A DNA stretch of 64,000 nt from Marinibacterium profundimaris. GTDB taxonomy: Bacteria; Pseudomonadota; Alphaproteobacteria; Rhodobacterales; Rhodobacteraceae. Below the pieces are notes generated by a model. The model ran no database searches and was not told the DNA's origin. It worked only from the letters and a program-made list of their open reading frames with translations. This document shows, piece by piece, positions 1 through 6,910 of this stretch (the stretch's first letter is position 1; every line of letters begins with the position of its first letter). The translations under genes and the position numbers were made by a program. The DNA lies in assembly GCF_002210095.1 (NCBI RefSeq), contig NZ_AQQR01000019.1, positions 1 to 64,000 of the forward strand. The letters are read 5' to 3'.

Positions 1-618
1 AAGGAACTGCTGGCGGCCGTCGACGAATACATCGACACGCCCGAGCGTGCCGTCGATCAGCCCTTCCTGATGCCGATCGAAGACGTGTTCTCGATCTCGG
101 GCCGCGGCACCGTGGTGACCGGCCGTGTCGAGCGTGGCGTTGTGAACGTCGGCGACGAACTGGAAATCGTCGGCATCAAGGACACGCAGAAGACCACCTG
201 CACCGGTGTCGAAATGTTCCGCAAGCTGCTGGATCGCGGCGAAGCCGGCGACAACATCGGCGCCCTGCTGCGCGGCATCGAGCGTGACAAGGTGGAGCGT
301 GGCCAGGTTCTCTGCAAGCCGGGTTCGGTCAAGCCGCACACCAAGTTCGAAGCCGAAGCCTACATCCTGACCAAGGAAGAAGGTGGCCGTCACACGCCGT
401 TCTTCGCGAACTACCGTCCGCAGTTCTACTTCCGGACGACCGACGTGACCGGCACCGTGACGCTGGCCGAAGGCACCGAGATGGTGATGCCGGGCGACAA
501 CGTCTCCTTCGGCGTCGAGCTGATCGCGCCGATCGCCATGGAGCAGGGCCTGCGCTTTGCCATCCGTGAAGGCGGCCGCACCGTCGGCGCCGGCGTGGTG
601 TCGAAGATCGTCGAGTAA
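1..618 (+). CDS. tuf: Elongation factor Tu, C-terminal part (first tuf copy, cut by window edge)
   Basis: EF-Tu carries aminoacyl-tRNA to the ribosomal A site as a GTP complex. Only the last 205 residues are present, equivalent to residues 187-391 of the complete copy at 27486-28661: the end of the GTPase domain plus both beta-barrel domains. The two copies differ at only a few bases over this stretch (first codon Lys versus Arg, some silent changes, TAA here versus TGA there), as expected of tuf genes kept alike by gene conversion. The reading frame is open from base 1, so the gene starts before the window. The downstream tRNA-Trp, secE and nusG are the usual neighbours of this tuf copy in alphaproteobacteria. 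Confidence 0.98.
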   Translation, partial: KELLAAVDEYIDTPERAVDQPFLMPIEDVFSISGRGTVVTGRVERGVVNVGDELEIVGIKDTQKTTCTGVEMFRKLLDRGEAGDNIGALLRGIERDKVERGQVLCKPGSVKPHTKFEAEAYILTKEEGGRHTPFFANYRPQFYFRTTDVTGTVTLAEGTEMVMPGDNVSFGVELIAPIAMEQGLRFAIREGGRTVGAGVVSKIVE

Positions 619-721
619 GGCGGCTTTGCCGCCTGGCCGCGGCAGTCGCTTTTGCCCGCAAAAGCGATAAGAGCGGCACGGCAGACAATTGAGGCGCGCG
701 GTTTCGGCCGCGCGCCTTTTT
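619..721 (+). terminator. tuf 3' hairpins and Rho-independent terminator
   Basis: Three hairpins follow the tuf stop codon. The first (about 619-632) is GGCGGC/GCCGCC around TTT. The second is a 9-bp stem, TCGCTTTTG (646-654) with CAAAAGCGA (659-667). The third, GGCGCGCGG/CCGCGCGCC (about 693-716), is followed by a run of five T. The last has the form of an intrinsic terminator and should end the tuf transcript. Confidence 0.8.
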
Positions 722-853
722 CTGTGCCCCTTCGCCGGTGCTTCCCCGACAGCGCCGCCCGTGCTAAACGCTCCGCAGCCGATGGAGGAAAAGATGGACA
801 AGACGCCGACCTGATCCCGCCCGATCATTTCCCTTTGCAAGAAGGACCGCGTC

Positions 854-1507
854 ATGCCCTTTCCCGATCCCGCCACCCGGCATCCCCTCATCATGCCCGA
901 CGGCCAGCCGCATACCGGCACCGTCTTTCTCGCCGCCGTCATCGACCATCCCAGGTGGGAGGTCGGGGCCTATTCCTATGCCTCCGCGCATCGGGCGCCC
1001 GAAGACTGGGCCTTTCACCTTGCGCCCTATCTCTATCCGCTCAGCGCCGAGAAGCTGGTGATCGGCCGTTTCTGCCAGATCGCCGATGGCGTGACCTTCA
1101 TCACCGCCTCGGCCAATCACCGTTATGACGGGTTCTCGTCCTATCCTTTCGCCATCTTCGACGGGATGGATCCGCGGCGTCCCTCGCTGCCGCAGGGGCC
1201 GCTGCGGGACACGTTGATCGGTCATGACGTCTGGATCGGGCAGGGCGCCCGCATCCTGCCCGGCGCCCGCATCGGCAGCGGCACGATCGTGGGCGCCGGC
1301 GCCGTCGTGGGCGGAGAGATCCCGCCCTATTCCGTCGTCACCGGAAACCCCGGCACCGTCCAGCGCCGCCGCTTCGACGAGGCCACGACAGACAGGCTTC
1401 TGGGCCTCGCCTGGTGGGACTGGCCGATCGAGCGGATCCTCGCCAGCGAGGCCGCGATCTGCGCGGGCGATACCGCCTGGCTGGAGACTGCCGGCGCCGC
1501 GGACTGA
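854..1507 (+). CDS. CatB-type xenobiotic O-acetyltransferase (hexapeptide repeat)
   Basis: A 217-residue left-handed beta-helix acetyltransferase of the XAT/CatB family, which transfers acetyl from acetyl-CoA to hydroxyl groups. The block [12 protein letters not shown] followed by [12 protein letters not shown] matches the family's trimer and active-site region with its catalytic His. Hexapeptide coils run from [20 protein letters not shown] to about residue 165, and the C-terminal part has the common LAWWDWP motif. Chloramphenicol is only one substrate known for the family, so the real substrate here cannot be told. The gene stands alone between the tuf terminator and tRNA-Trp. A short run of GAAGGA precedes the chosen ATG. 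Confidence 0.85.
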   Translation: MPFPDPATRHPLIMPDGQPHTGTVFLAAVIDHPRWEVGAYSYASAHRAPEDWAFHLAPYLYPLSAEKLVIGRFCQIADGVTFITASANHRYDGFSSYPFAIFDGMDPRRPSLPQGPLRDTLIGHDVWIGQGARILPGARIGSGTIVGAGAVVGGEIPPYSVVTGNPGTVQRRRFDEATTDRLLGLAWWDWPIERILASEAAICAGDTAWLETAGAAD

Positions 1508-1534
1508 TCCCTGGGAAACTGCCATGGTTTTCCC

Positions 1535-1564
1535 TTGCATCTCCTGGCCGGCCCGCCTATTCAG
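1535..1564 (+). promoter_or_regulatory. Candidate promoter of tRNA-Trp
   Basis: TTGCAT (1535-1540) and TATTCA (1559-1564) are separated by 18 bp and lie 12 bp before the mature tRNA 5' end, a suitable distance for a sigma-70-type promoter. This is inference from two hexamers only. Confidence 0.35.
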
Positions 1565-1576
1565 CAGGCCGGTCCT

Positions 1577-1652
1577 AGGGGTATAGCTCAGTTGGTAGAG
1601 CGACGGTCTCCAAAACCGTAGGTCGCGGGTTCGAGCCCTGCTGCCCCTGCCA
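1577..1652 (+). tRNA. tRNA-Trp (CCA anticodon)
   Basis: A 76-nt cloverleaf. The acceptor AGGGGTA pairs with TGCCCCT, and CCA is encoded at the 3' end. The D arm contains AGCTCAGTTGGTAGAGC, the anticodon loop reads CTCCAAA (anticodon CCA), and the T arm contains GGTTCGAGCC. It supplies Trp-tRNA and lies between tuf and secE, its usual place in alphaproteobacteria. Confidence 0.97.
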
Positions 1653-1763
1653 CCAGACCTTCCAGACAGATACGAATGCGACGTGCGGTGCATCGGGAGT
1701 GATGCGCGCAGTCAGGCCGTGGATATTGCGGCCGCCCAGCCGGGCGCGCGCCGCCCGACCCGC

Positions 1764-2555
1764 CTAGGCGCCTCCGGCCTTCGCCGCATCCCGGCAGGTC
1801 CGCTCCAGCACGTTCGACCCGTGCCGCGCGCCGTCCAGCGTGTCGTCCAGCGATTCGCCCTCGACCGCGCCGGCGGCGACCCGCGCCATTGCGTAGGTCG
1901 GCACCCGCGCGATCCCCTTCAGCAGGTCCCGCGCCAGCGCCTGCACCGCCAGGTAATCCACGTGGCTGCCCAGCAGCCCGGCGCCCTCGGCCTCTCCTCC
2001 ATTGGCGTTGGTCTCGCAGGCGGCGGCATCCACCGACAGGAACGACCGGCAGATCGTCGGCCGCGCCTCGTAGACCCGGCAGCTGCGCGTCTCGGGGTCC
2101 AGGGCGGGGCAGGCGGCAGCGTGCCAGGCCCGGCCCTCGGGCTGCCCGGCCAGCGGCGTCAGCGCCGCGTGCAGGCGCCTGGCCTCGGTCTCGGTGATCA
2201 GCCCGCCGTCGCCCTCGGTCAGGATGCAGCAGAAGGCGCAGCCATCGGCGCAGGCCGCGTTGGCCACGGCCGGGGGCGGCGCCTGCATCAGGCTGTCCCG
2301 CGCCACCTCGCCCAGCCGCAGCGTCACGGCCCCCTCGGCCAGGTCCGCCACCACGCGCGACAGCGGCAGGCCATGGGCCGCGGCCGTCTGCAGGTAGGCC
2401 GCCAGCATCCGCCGTCCGCGCGCCTCGGCGCTCCGGCCCAGGCCGGGGGCGCGGGCGCGCTCCACCCGGGCGGCGAGATCGGCAATCGTGGCGGGGCGCT
2501 TGGCGCCGCCCCTGGCGCCCTTCTGGGCGCGGCGGCGGTCGGCTCGGGATGTCAT
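1764..2555 (-). CDS. YkgJ-family cysteine cluster protein
   Basis: A 263-residue protein with the CxxxCxxCC cluster (Cys102, 106, 109, 110) and a second set, Cys149, Cys159 and Cys169, in the context CPALDPETRSCRVYEARPTICR shortened here to its cysteines. This is the pattern of the YkgJ/UPF0153 family, thought to bind zinc or an Fe-S cluster; no reaction is established. The N-terminus is rich in Arg, Lys and Ala and probably disordered. It reads against secE and tRNA-Trp, an insertion in an otherwise conserved order. An earlier in-frame start is possible, but the ATG at 2555 gives a product of ordinary family length. Confidence 0.8.
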   Translation of the reverse strand: MTSRADRRRAQKGARGGAKRPATIADLAARVERARAPGLGRSAEARGRRMLAAYLQTAAAHGLPLSRVVADLAEGAVTLRLGEVARDSLMQAPPPAVANAACADGCAFCCILTEGDGGLITETEARRLHAALTPLAGQPEGRAWHAAACPALDPETRSCRVYEARPTICRSFLSVDAAACETNANGGEAEGAGLLGSHVDYLAVQALARDLLKGIARVPTYAMARVAAGAVEGESLDDTLDGARHGSNVLERTCRDAAKAGGA

Positions 2556-2786
2556 GGGGGCCTTTCCAGCGGTTGGCGGCGCGCGCCCTGTGGCACGCGC
2601 CCCGCACTATAGGCCGCCCGGCCGCATGGTCCAGCACCGGCGCCCCGATCCCGTCCGGGGTCTTGCCGCGCCCCGCGGGCAGGTCCGGCCCCCGGTCGCG
2701 CGACGCTATGGCTGCGGCTGACCCGACGCGCCGACGCAAGTGGCCCGACGTGCCACGGGCTGGTCCCCGACCGCCCCGCGCCGCGC

Positions 2787-2850
2787 CTGAAACCGCAGTC
2801 TTGAACCGGTCCTGAACCAGTCTTGAAACTGCCGCGAAGCCCCGTTATGT
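2787..2850 (+). promoter_or_regulatory. Candidate secE-nusG promoter overlapped by tandem TGAAMC repeats
   Basis: TTGAAA (2823-2828), a 16-bp spacer and TTATGT (2845-2850) resemble a sigma-70 promoter 27 bp before the secE start. The -35 box is the last of four near-repeats of CYTGAAMC that begin near 2787, 2800, 2811 and 2822, the last three spaced 11 bp apart. The stretch 2556-2876 has no other gene that I can support. Confidence 0.45.
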
Positions 2851-2876
2851 ACCGCCCATTCACCGCAGGGATACCC

Positions 2877-3077
2877 ATGGCCAGCACAAACCCGATCCAG
2901 TTCATTCAGCAGACCCGCGCCGAGATCGCCAAGGTGGTCTGGCCGACGCGCCGGGAAACGCTGCTGACGACGATGATGGTCTTCATCATGGCGGCCCTGA
3001 CCGCGGTGTTCTTCGCCCTGGTCGACCTGCTGATCCGCGGCGGCCTGCAGGCGGTTCTGTCCTACTTCGGCAGCTGA
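2877..3077 (+). CDS. secE: Preprotein translocase subunit SecE
   Basis: A 66-residue protein with one transmembrane helix (about residues 29-52), the short single-span form of SecE usual in alphaproteobacteria. It clamps the SecY channel in the inner membrane. The amphipathic segment before the helix contains the conserved KVVWPTRRET motif. I chose the ATG at 2877, which follows GCAGGGAT, because an in-frame ATG at 2823 would add 18 residues not seen in the family and would overlap the candidate promoter. nusG follows on the same strand, the standard secE-nusG pairing. Confidence 0.95.
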   Translation: MASTNPIQFIQQTRAEIAKVVWPTRRETLLTTMMVFIMAALTAVFFALVDLLIRGGLQAVLSYFGS

Positions 3078-3120
3078 CCGGGCCCCACCGGCCCCATTTC
3101 ACCCCTTTCAGAACGACGAC

Positions 3121-3290
3121 AGGCGCGGCCCCAGGCCCGCGCCTTTGCCTGTTCTGCGCACCCATCGCCGCGCGTGACCGCGCCGGACCCGGTTGCGGTC
3201 GGCAAGCCTTGATCAATCCGGTTGGGCGGGCTACTCCACCCCTCAGCTTCAATCTCAGGCGTGCGGCGATTCGGTTGCACGCCCGTTTTC
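3121..3290 (+). other. secE-nusG intergenic hairpins
   Basis: The 317-bp gap between secE and nusG is unusually long for this pair and holds two hairpins. AGGCGCGG (3121-3128) pairs with CCGCGCCT (3137-3144) and is followed by TT. GGCGTGC (3258-3264) pairs with GCACGCC (3277-3283) and is followed by CGTTTTC. Either could act as an attenuator. I see no gene in the gap. Confidence 0.5.
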
Positions 3291-3394
3291 GTTCCGGCCC
3301 GACAGCGGATCCAACAGCGGAACAGAACGCCGAGACATAACGACAACCCCTGCCAGCCAACACGGCGCGGGGAGGCAAGAGGAAACGACGGCTC

Positions 3395-3928
3395 ATGGCG
3401 AAACGGTGGTATTCGGTCAGCGTGCTCTCGAATTTCGAGAAGAAGATCGCCGAGCAGATCCGGACGTCGGTGGCCGAGCACGGGCTCGAGGACGAGATCG
3501 ACGAAGTGCTGGTCCCGACCGAAGAGGTCATCGAGGTGCGCCGCGGCAAGAAGGTCACGACCGAACGCCGCTTCATGCCGGGCTACGTGCTGGTGCACAT
3601 GGAAATGTCCGACCAGGGCTATCACCTGATCAACGACATCAACCGGGTCACCGGCTTTCTCGGCCCGCAGGGCCGGCCGATGCCGATGCGTGACGCCGAG
3701 GTGAACCAGATCCTGAACCGGGTCCAGGAAGGCGAGGAAACCCCGCGCACCCTGATCCATTTCGAGGTCGGCGAGCGCGTGAAGGTCAACGACGGCCCGT
3801 TCGAGGATTTCGACGGCATGATCGAGGAAGTCGACGACGACAACCAGCGCCTGAAGGTGTCGGTGTCGATCTTCGGCCGCGAAACCCCGGTCGAGCTGGA
3901 ATTCACGCAGGTCACCAAGCAGGGCTGA
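3395..3928 (+). CDS. nusG: Transcription termination/antitermination protein NusG
   Basis: A 177-residue NusG. The N-terminal NGN domain (about residues 1-110) begins with [19 protein letters not shown], includes [10 protein letters not shown], and binds RNA polymerase across the cleft. The C-terminal KOW domain (about 125-177, [19 protein letters not shown]) contacts Rho or ribosomal S10. Length and both domains are normal for alphaproteobacteria. The start ATG follows a purine-rich AGAGGAAACGACGG stretch. It lies downstream of secE but is separated from rplK by the MerR/CDF pair, so the common nusG-rplK linkage is broken here. Confidence 0.98.
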   Translation: MAKRWYSVSVLSNFEKKIAEQIRTSVAEHGLEDEIDEVLVPTEEVIEVRRGKKVTTERRFMPGYVLVHMEMSDQGYHLINDINRVTGFLGPQGRPMPMRDAEVNQILNRVQEGEETPRTLIHFEVGERVKVNDGPFEDFDGMIEEVDDDNQRLKVSVSIFGRETPVELEFTQVTKQG

Positions 3929-4159
3929 CCCTTTCGGATCGGGCGCGCGTCCCCGTGACCGCCGCCCGCCTCCGCGCCTGTGTCTTCGGCCATCGCGCCT
4001 GAAGACCCGGTCGGCCCCGTCGGGGCCACCTGAGACAGATGTCGCCCTGGCTGCATCGTCCCCGCGGACCGGCTGGCCTGTGTCGGTCTCGCGCACCACA
4101 CGCGGCGCCAACCGCGACGCAGCGCTCATGCCCCACGGGCCCTTACGGCAATCCTCCGC

Positions 4160-4579
4160 TCAGCTATGCTCCGTCTCGCAGGCCCCATGGTCGGCCAGCG
4201 AGCGCAGCACGTAGCAGGAGCCCGCCGTGCCATCCCCGTCACACCCCTCGGCGATGCGCTGCAATTCCCGCTCCAGCGCCTGCAGACGGCGGATCCGCTC
4301 CGTCACCTCGGCCAGCTGGTCGCGCGCCAGGGCATTGGCCTCGGCGCAGGAGCGGTCGGGATGGTCCTGCAGCTCGATCAGCGCCCGGATCGCGTCGAGC
4401 GAGAAGCCAAGGTCGCGGGCATGGCGGATGAACCCCAGCTTCTCGGCCTCCGCCTCGCCATAGCGGCGCTGGTTGCCGTCAGTGCGCGCTGTGGCCTCCA
4501 GCAGGCCGGATTGCTCGTAGTACCGGATCGTCGGCACCTTGACCCCGGTGCGCCGCGACAGGTCGCCGATGGACAACAT
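4160..4579 (-). CDS. MerR-family heavy-metal-responsive regulator (CadR/ZntR-like)
   Basis: A 139-residue MerR-type regulator. Residues 1-70 form the winged helix-turn-helix (SIGDLSRRTGVKVPTIRYYE), followed by the long dimerisation helix. Cys78, Cys113 and Cys122 lie where CadR/ZntR/PbrR proteins hold their metal, and a further Cys134 and a His-containing tail follow. It should distort the DNA of its target promoter when metal binds. It is divergent from a CDF metal transporter and shares an 82-bp gap with it that holds a MerR operator (4602-4632), so zinc, cadmium or lead sensing is likely. Which metal cannot be told. Confidence 0.88.
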   Translation of the reverse strand: MLSIGDLSRRTGVKVPTIRYYEQSGLLEATARTDGNQRRYGEAEAEKLGFIRHARDLGFSLDAIRALIELQDHPDRSCAEANALARDQLAEVTERIRRLQALERELQRIAEGCDGDGTAGSCYVLRSLADHGACETEHS

Positions 4580-4601
4580 GGAAATTCTCCCGAAAACGCT
4601 C

Positions 4602-4632
4602 TTGAACCTCTAGTGACTAGAGATCCTACATC
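4602..4632 (+). promoter_or_regulatory. MerR-type operator/promoter for the CDF transporter
   Basis: TTGAAC (4602-4607) and TACATC (4627-4632) are 19 bp apart, the over-long spacer typical of MerR-activated promoters. The spacer holds a perfect dyad, CTCTAGT (4608-4614) G ACTAGAG (4616-4622). The site points to the transporter at 4662 and lies just upstream of the regulator gene itself. Confidence 0.85.
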
Positions 4633-4661
4633 CATCCAAGGCAACGAGAAAGGGTGAACCG

Positions 4662-5294
4662 ATGGCGGGATGCTGCGGGCACGAGGCGAAATTCGAGGGC
4701 ATGTCGGCGGATTACCGGCGCCGGCTTTGGGCGGTGATCGCGATCAACGCGGTGATGTTCGGGGTCGAGATGTGGGCCGGCCACGCGGCGCGGTCGCAGG
4801 CGCTGCAGGCCGACGCGCTGGATTTCCTGGGCGACGCGATGACCTACGGCCTGTCGCTGGCGGTGATCGGCGCCTCGATCCGGGTGCGGACGGGGGCGGC
4901 CCTGCTGAAGGGGGCGAGCCTGCTGCTGATGGGCGGCTGGGTCTTCGGCTCGACCGTCTGGCGGGTCTTTGTCACCGGGGTGCCCGAGGCGCAGCTGATG
5001 GGCGGGATCGGCGTGCTGGCGCTGGTGGCGAACCTCGGGAGCGTGGCGCTGCTGATGGCCTACAAGGACGGGGATGCCAACGTGCGCTCGGTCTGGCTGT
5101 GTTCGCGCAACGACGCGATCGGCAACGTGGCGGTGATGCTGGCGGCCGTGGGCGTCTGGTGGACCGGCACGGGCTGGCCCGACCTTGCGGTGGCCGGGCT
5201 GATGGCGGGGCTGTTCCTGTCCTCGGCGCTGCAGATCTTCCGGCAGGCCCTGGCGGAACGTGCGGCGCACCGGCACGAGGCGGCGGCGGTCTGA
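4662..5294 (+). CDS. Cation diffusion facilitator-type metal efflux protein (short form)
   Basis: A 210-residue membrane protein with about six predicted helices, resembling the membrane domain of CDF transporters that exchange Zn2+, Cd2+ or Co2+ for protons. Asp54 and Asp58 in helix 2 (ADALDFLGDA) and Asp151 in helix 5 (CSRNDAIGN) fit the intramembrane metal site. The cytoplasmic C-terminal domain of full-length CDF proteins (about 300 residues) is absent; the protein ends in a short His-containing tail (HRHE). The N-terminus has CCGHE, a possible extra metal ligand group. It is controlled, by position, through the MerR operator just upstream. The ATG at 4662 follows GAGAAAGG. Confidence 0.87.
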   Translation: MAGCCGHEAKFEGMSADYRRRLWAVIAINAVMFGVEMWAGHAARSQALQADALDFLGDAMTYGLSLAVIGASIRVRTGAALLKGASLLLMGGWVFGSTVWRVFVTGVPEAQLMGGIGVLALVANLGSVALLMAYKDGDANVRSVWLCSRNDAIGNVAVMLAAVGVWWTGTGWPDLAVAGLMAGLFLSSALQIFRQALAERAAHRHEAAAV

Positions 5295-5313
5295 TCCGGG
5301 GGGGGCGCCGGGC

Positions 5314-5336
5314 GGTGGGGTGAAACCCCACCCTAC
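5314..5336. repeat. REP-like palindrome copy 1
   Basis: GGTGGGGTGAAACCCCACC followed by CTAC. The arms GGTGGGGT and ACCCCACC pair around GAA or AAA. Five further copies or variants lie at 27408-27432, 35745-35767, 35795-35818, 35962-35984 and 36040-36062. Confidence 0.75.
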
Positions 5337-5444
5337 GCCCGCATCCTCTGCGCGACATGGGCCCGGCCCGGCTGTCCTGGCCGCAATCGTTAACGGGATC
5401 CTAACGCGCGCCTGTAACCCCTTGATTTTCCGTACGCCCAGCCC

Positions 5445-5462
5445 TGTCCCACGCGTGGGACA
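5445..5462. repeat. 18-bp perfect palindrome, copy 1 (upstream of rplK)
   Basis: TGTCCCACGCGTGGGACA is its own reverse complement. An identical copy lies at 30939-30956, and the flanks are partly conserved too: AACCC-TTGA-TT about 23 bp before and CCCGGCG just after. The role is unknown to me. Confidence 0.8.
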
Positions 5463-5472
5463 CCCCGGCGGA

Positions 5473-5523
5473 CCCTTGCGTCGCGGGGCGGCCCCTTGCA
5501 TCGCGGGGCGGGATCGTTTATCG
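5473..5523 (+). promoter_or_regulatory. Candidate rplKA promoter within a 19-bp direct repeat
   Basis: CCCTTGCGTCGCGGGGCGG (5473-5491) is repeated with one change at 5493-5511. TTGCAT in the second unit (5496-5501) lies 16 bp before TTTATC (5518-5523), a possible -35/-10 pair for rplK. The rest of the gap 5337-5657 holds the palindrome at 5445 and the leader hairpin at 5613. Confidence 0.4.
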
Positions 5524-5612
5524 CCCCCGGATCGCCAGCGGAGAGATCCGCGGGCGAGTCGAGACGTGGGAGGCGGCCACCGCGCGCGGGGGCACCGGAC
5601 CACGGGCAACCT

Positions 5613-5634
5613 TGACCGGGTATCGCGATACCCG
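5613..5634 (+). promoter_or_regulatory. rplK leader palindrome (candidate L1 autoregulatory structure)
   Basis: A perfect 22-bp palindrome whose left arm is ACCGGGTATCG ends 23 nt before the rplK start and just upstream of its AAGGAG site. As RNA it would form a strong hairpin in the rplKA leader, where ribosomal L1 is known to repress its own operon in other bacteria. L1 binding here is inference. Confidence 0.45.
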
Positions 5635-5657
5635 GTGCTGGAAAAAGGAGAGGCCGC

Positions 5658-6083
5658 ATGGCCAAGAAACTGATTGGCAGCATGAAGCTGCAGGTGCCTG
5701 CCGGGCAGGCCAACCCCTCGCCGCCGGTGGGCCCCGCCCTCGGTCAGCGCGGGATCAACATCATGGAATTCTGCAAGGCGTTCAACGCCAAGACCGCAGA
5801 CATGGAGCCCGGCGCGCCGTGCCCGACCGTGATCACCTACTATCAGGACAAGTCCTTCACGATGGACATCAAGACGCCGCCCGCGTCTTACTACCTGAAG
5901 AAGGCCGCCAAGCTGAAGTCGGGCGCCAAGACGCCCTCGCGCGAGACCGTCGGCACCGTGTCCGTGGCCCAGGTGCGCGAGATCGCCGAAGCCAAGATGA
6001 AGGACCTCAGCGCGAATGACGTCGAGGCCGCCATGAAGATCATCCTGGGCTCGGCCCGGTCCATGGGCATCGAGGTGAAGTAA
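5658..6083 (+). CDS. rplK: 50S ribosomal protein L11
   Basis: A 141-residue L11, full length for the family. The N-terminal domain with the proline-rich [19 protein letters not shown] motif binds elongation factors and the stringent factor. The C-terminal domain binds the GTPase-associated region of 23S rRNA. The ATG follows AAAAAGGAGAGGCCGC, a strong ribosome binding site. It forms a two-gene unit with rplA, only one base separating the two. Confidence 0.98.
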   Translation: MAKKLIGSMKLQVPAGQANPSPPVGPALGQRGINIMEFCKAFNAKTADMEPGAPCPTVITYYQDKSFTMDIKTPPASYYLKKAAKLKSGAKTPSRETVGTVSVAQVREIAEAKMKDLSANDVEAAMKIILGSARSMGIEVK

Positions 6084-6084
6084 G

Positions 6085-6783
6085 ATGGCAAAACTCGGAA
6101 AACGCACCCGCGCCGCACGTGAAGCCTTTGCCGGCAAGGAAGCCCTGACGGTCGAAGACGCCGTCGCGCTGATCAAGTCGAACGCAAACGCCAAGTTCGA
6201 CGAGACCGTCGAGATCGCGATGAACCTGGGCGTCGACCCGCGCCACGCCGACCAGATGGTCCGCGGCGTCGTCGGCCTGCCGAACGGCACCGGCAAGGAG
6301 GTCCGCGTGGCCGTCTTCGCCCGTGGCCCGAAGGCCGAGGAAGCACAGGCCGCCGGAGCCGACATCGTCGGTGCCGAAGACCTGATGGAAACCATCCAGG
6401 GCGGCACGATCGAATTCGATCGCTGCATCGCGACCCCGGACATGATGCCGATCGTCGGCCGTCTGGGCAAGATCCTGGGCCCGCGCAACCTGATGCCGAA
6501 CCCCAAGGTCGGCACCGTGACCATGGACGTGAAAGCGGCCGTGGAAGCAGCCAAGGGCGGTGAAGTCCAGTTCAAGGCCGAGAAGGCCGGTGTCGTGCAC
6601 GCAGGTGTCGGCAAGGCGTCCTTCGACGAAGCCAAGCTGGTCGAGAACATCCGCGCCTTCGTCGGTGCCGTAGCCAAGGCCAAGCCGACTGGTGCAAAGG
6701 GCACCTACCTGAAGAAGATCTCGCTCGCCTCGACCATGGGTCCCGGCGTCAGCGTCGACGTGGCGAACGCATCGGGCGAATAA
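6085..6783 (+). CDS. rplA: 50S ribosomal protein L1
   Basis: A 232-residue L1 of normal length that forms the mobile stalk near the ribosomal E site and commonly represses translation of its own rplKA mRNA. The conserved [20 protein letters not shown] segment, given here by its core [14 protein letters not shown] (about residues 128-141), is intact. It starts one base after the rplK stop. A strong terminator follows, so rplKA is transcriptionally separate from rplJL, which lies 3.9 kb further on past two minus-strand genes. Confidence 0.98.
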   Translation: MAKLGKRTRAAREAFAGKEALTVEDAVALIKSNANAKFDETVEIAMNLGVDPRHADQMVRGVVGLPNGTGKEVRVAVFARGPKAEEAQAAGADIVGAEDLMETIQGGTIEFDRCIATPDMMPIVGRLGKILGPRNLMPNPKVGTVTMDVKAAVEAAKGGEVQFKAEKAGVVHAGVGKASFDEAKLVENIRAFVGAVAKAKPTGAKGTYLKKISLASTMGPGVSVDVANASGE

Positions 6784-6812
6784 GCCCGCCGCGTCCCCAC
6801 GGGACAGATCGG

Positions 6813-6852
6813 AAACCGCCGCGCGAGAGCCTCGCGCGGCGGTTTTCTTTTT
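6813..6852. terminator. Terminator after rplA
   Basis: A 13-bp or longer GC-rich stem (arms ACCGCCGCGCGAG and CTCGCGCGGCGGT, about 6815-6843) is followed by TTTCTTTTT. It ends rplKA and may also serve the convergent RTX hydrolase gene. Confidence 0.9.
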
Positions 6853-6910
6853 GGAGATGGAGCCGGCGCGCGCGCCCGGTTGCCGGGCCTGTCGGCCCGT
6901 CGCCCTGCGA

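Noticed and set aside
854-1507. Calling the acetyltransferase a chloramphenicol resistance gene
   Set aside because: The CatB/XAT family has many substrates and chromosomal members without resistance roles; sequence alone does not support resistance.
4013-4027. GGCCCC-GTC-GGGGCC hairpin after nusG as a terminator
   Set aside because: Short stem and no T-run; too weak to call.
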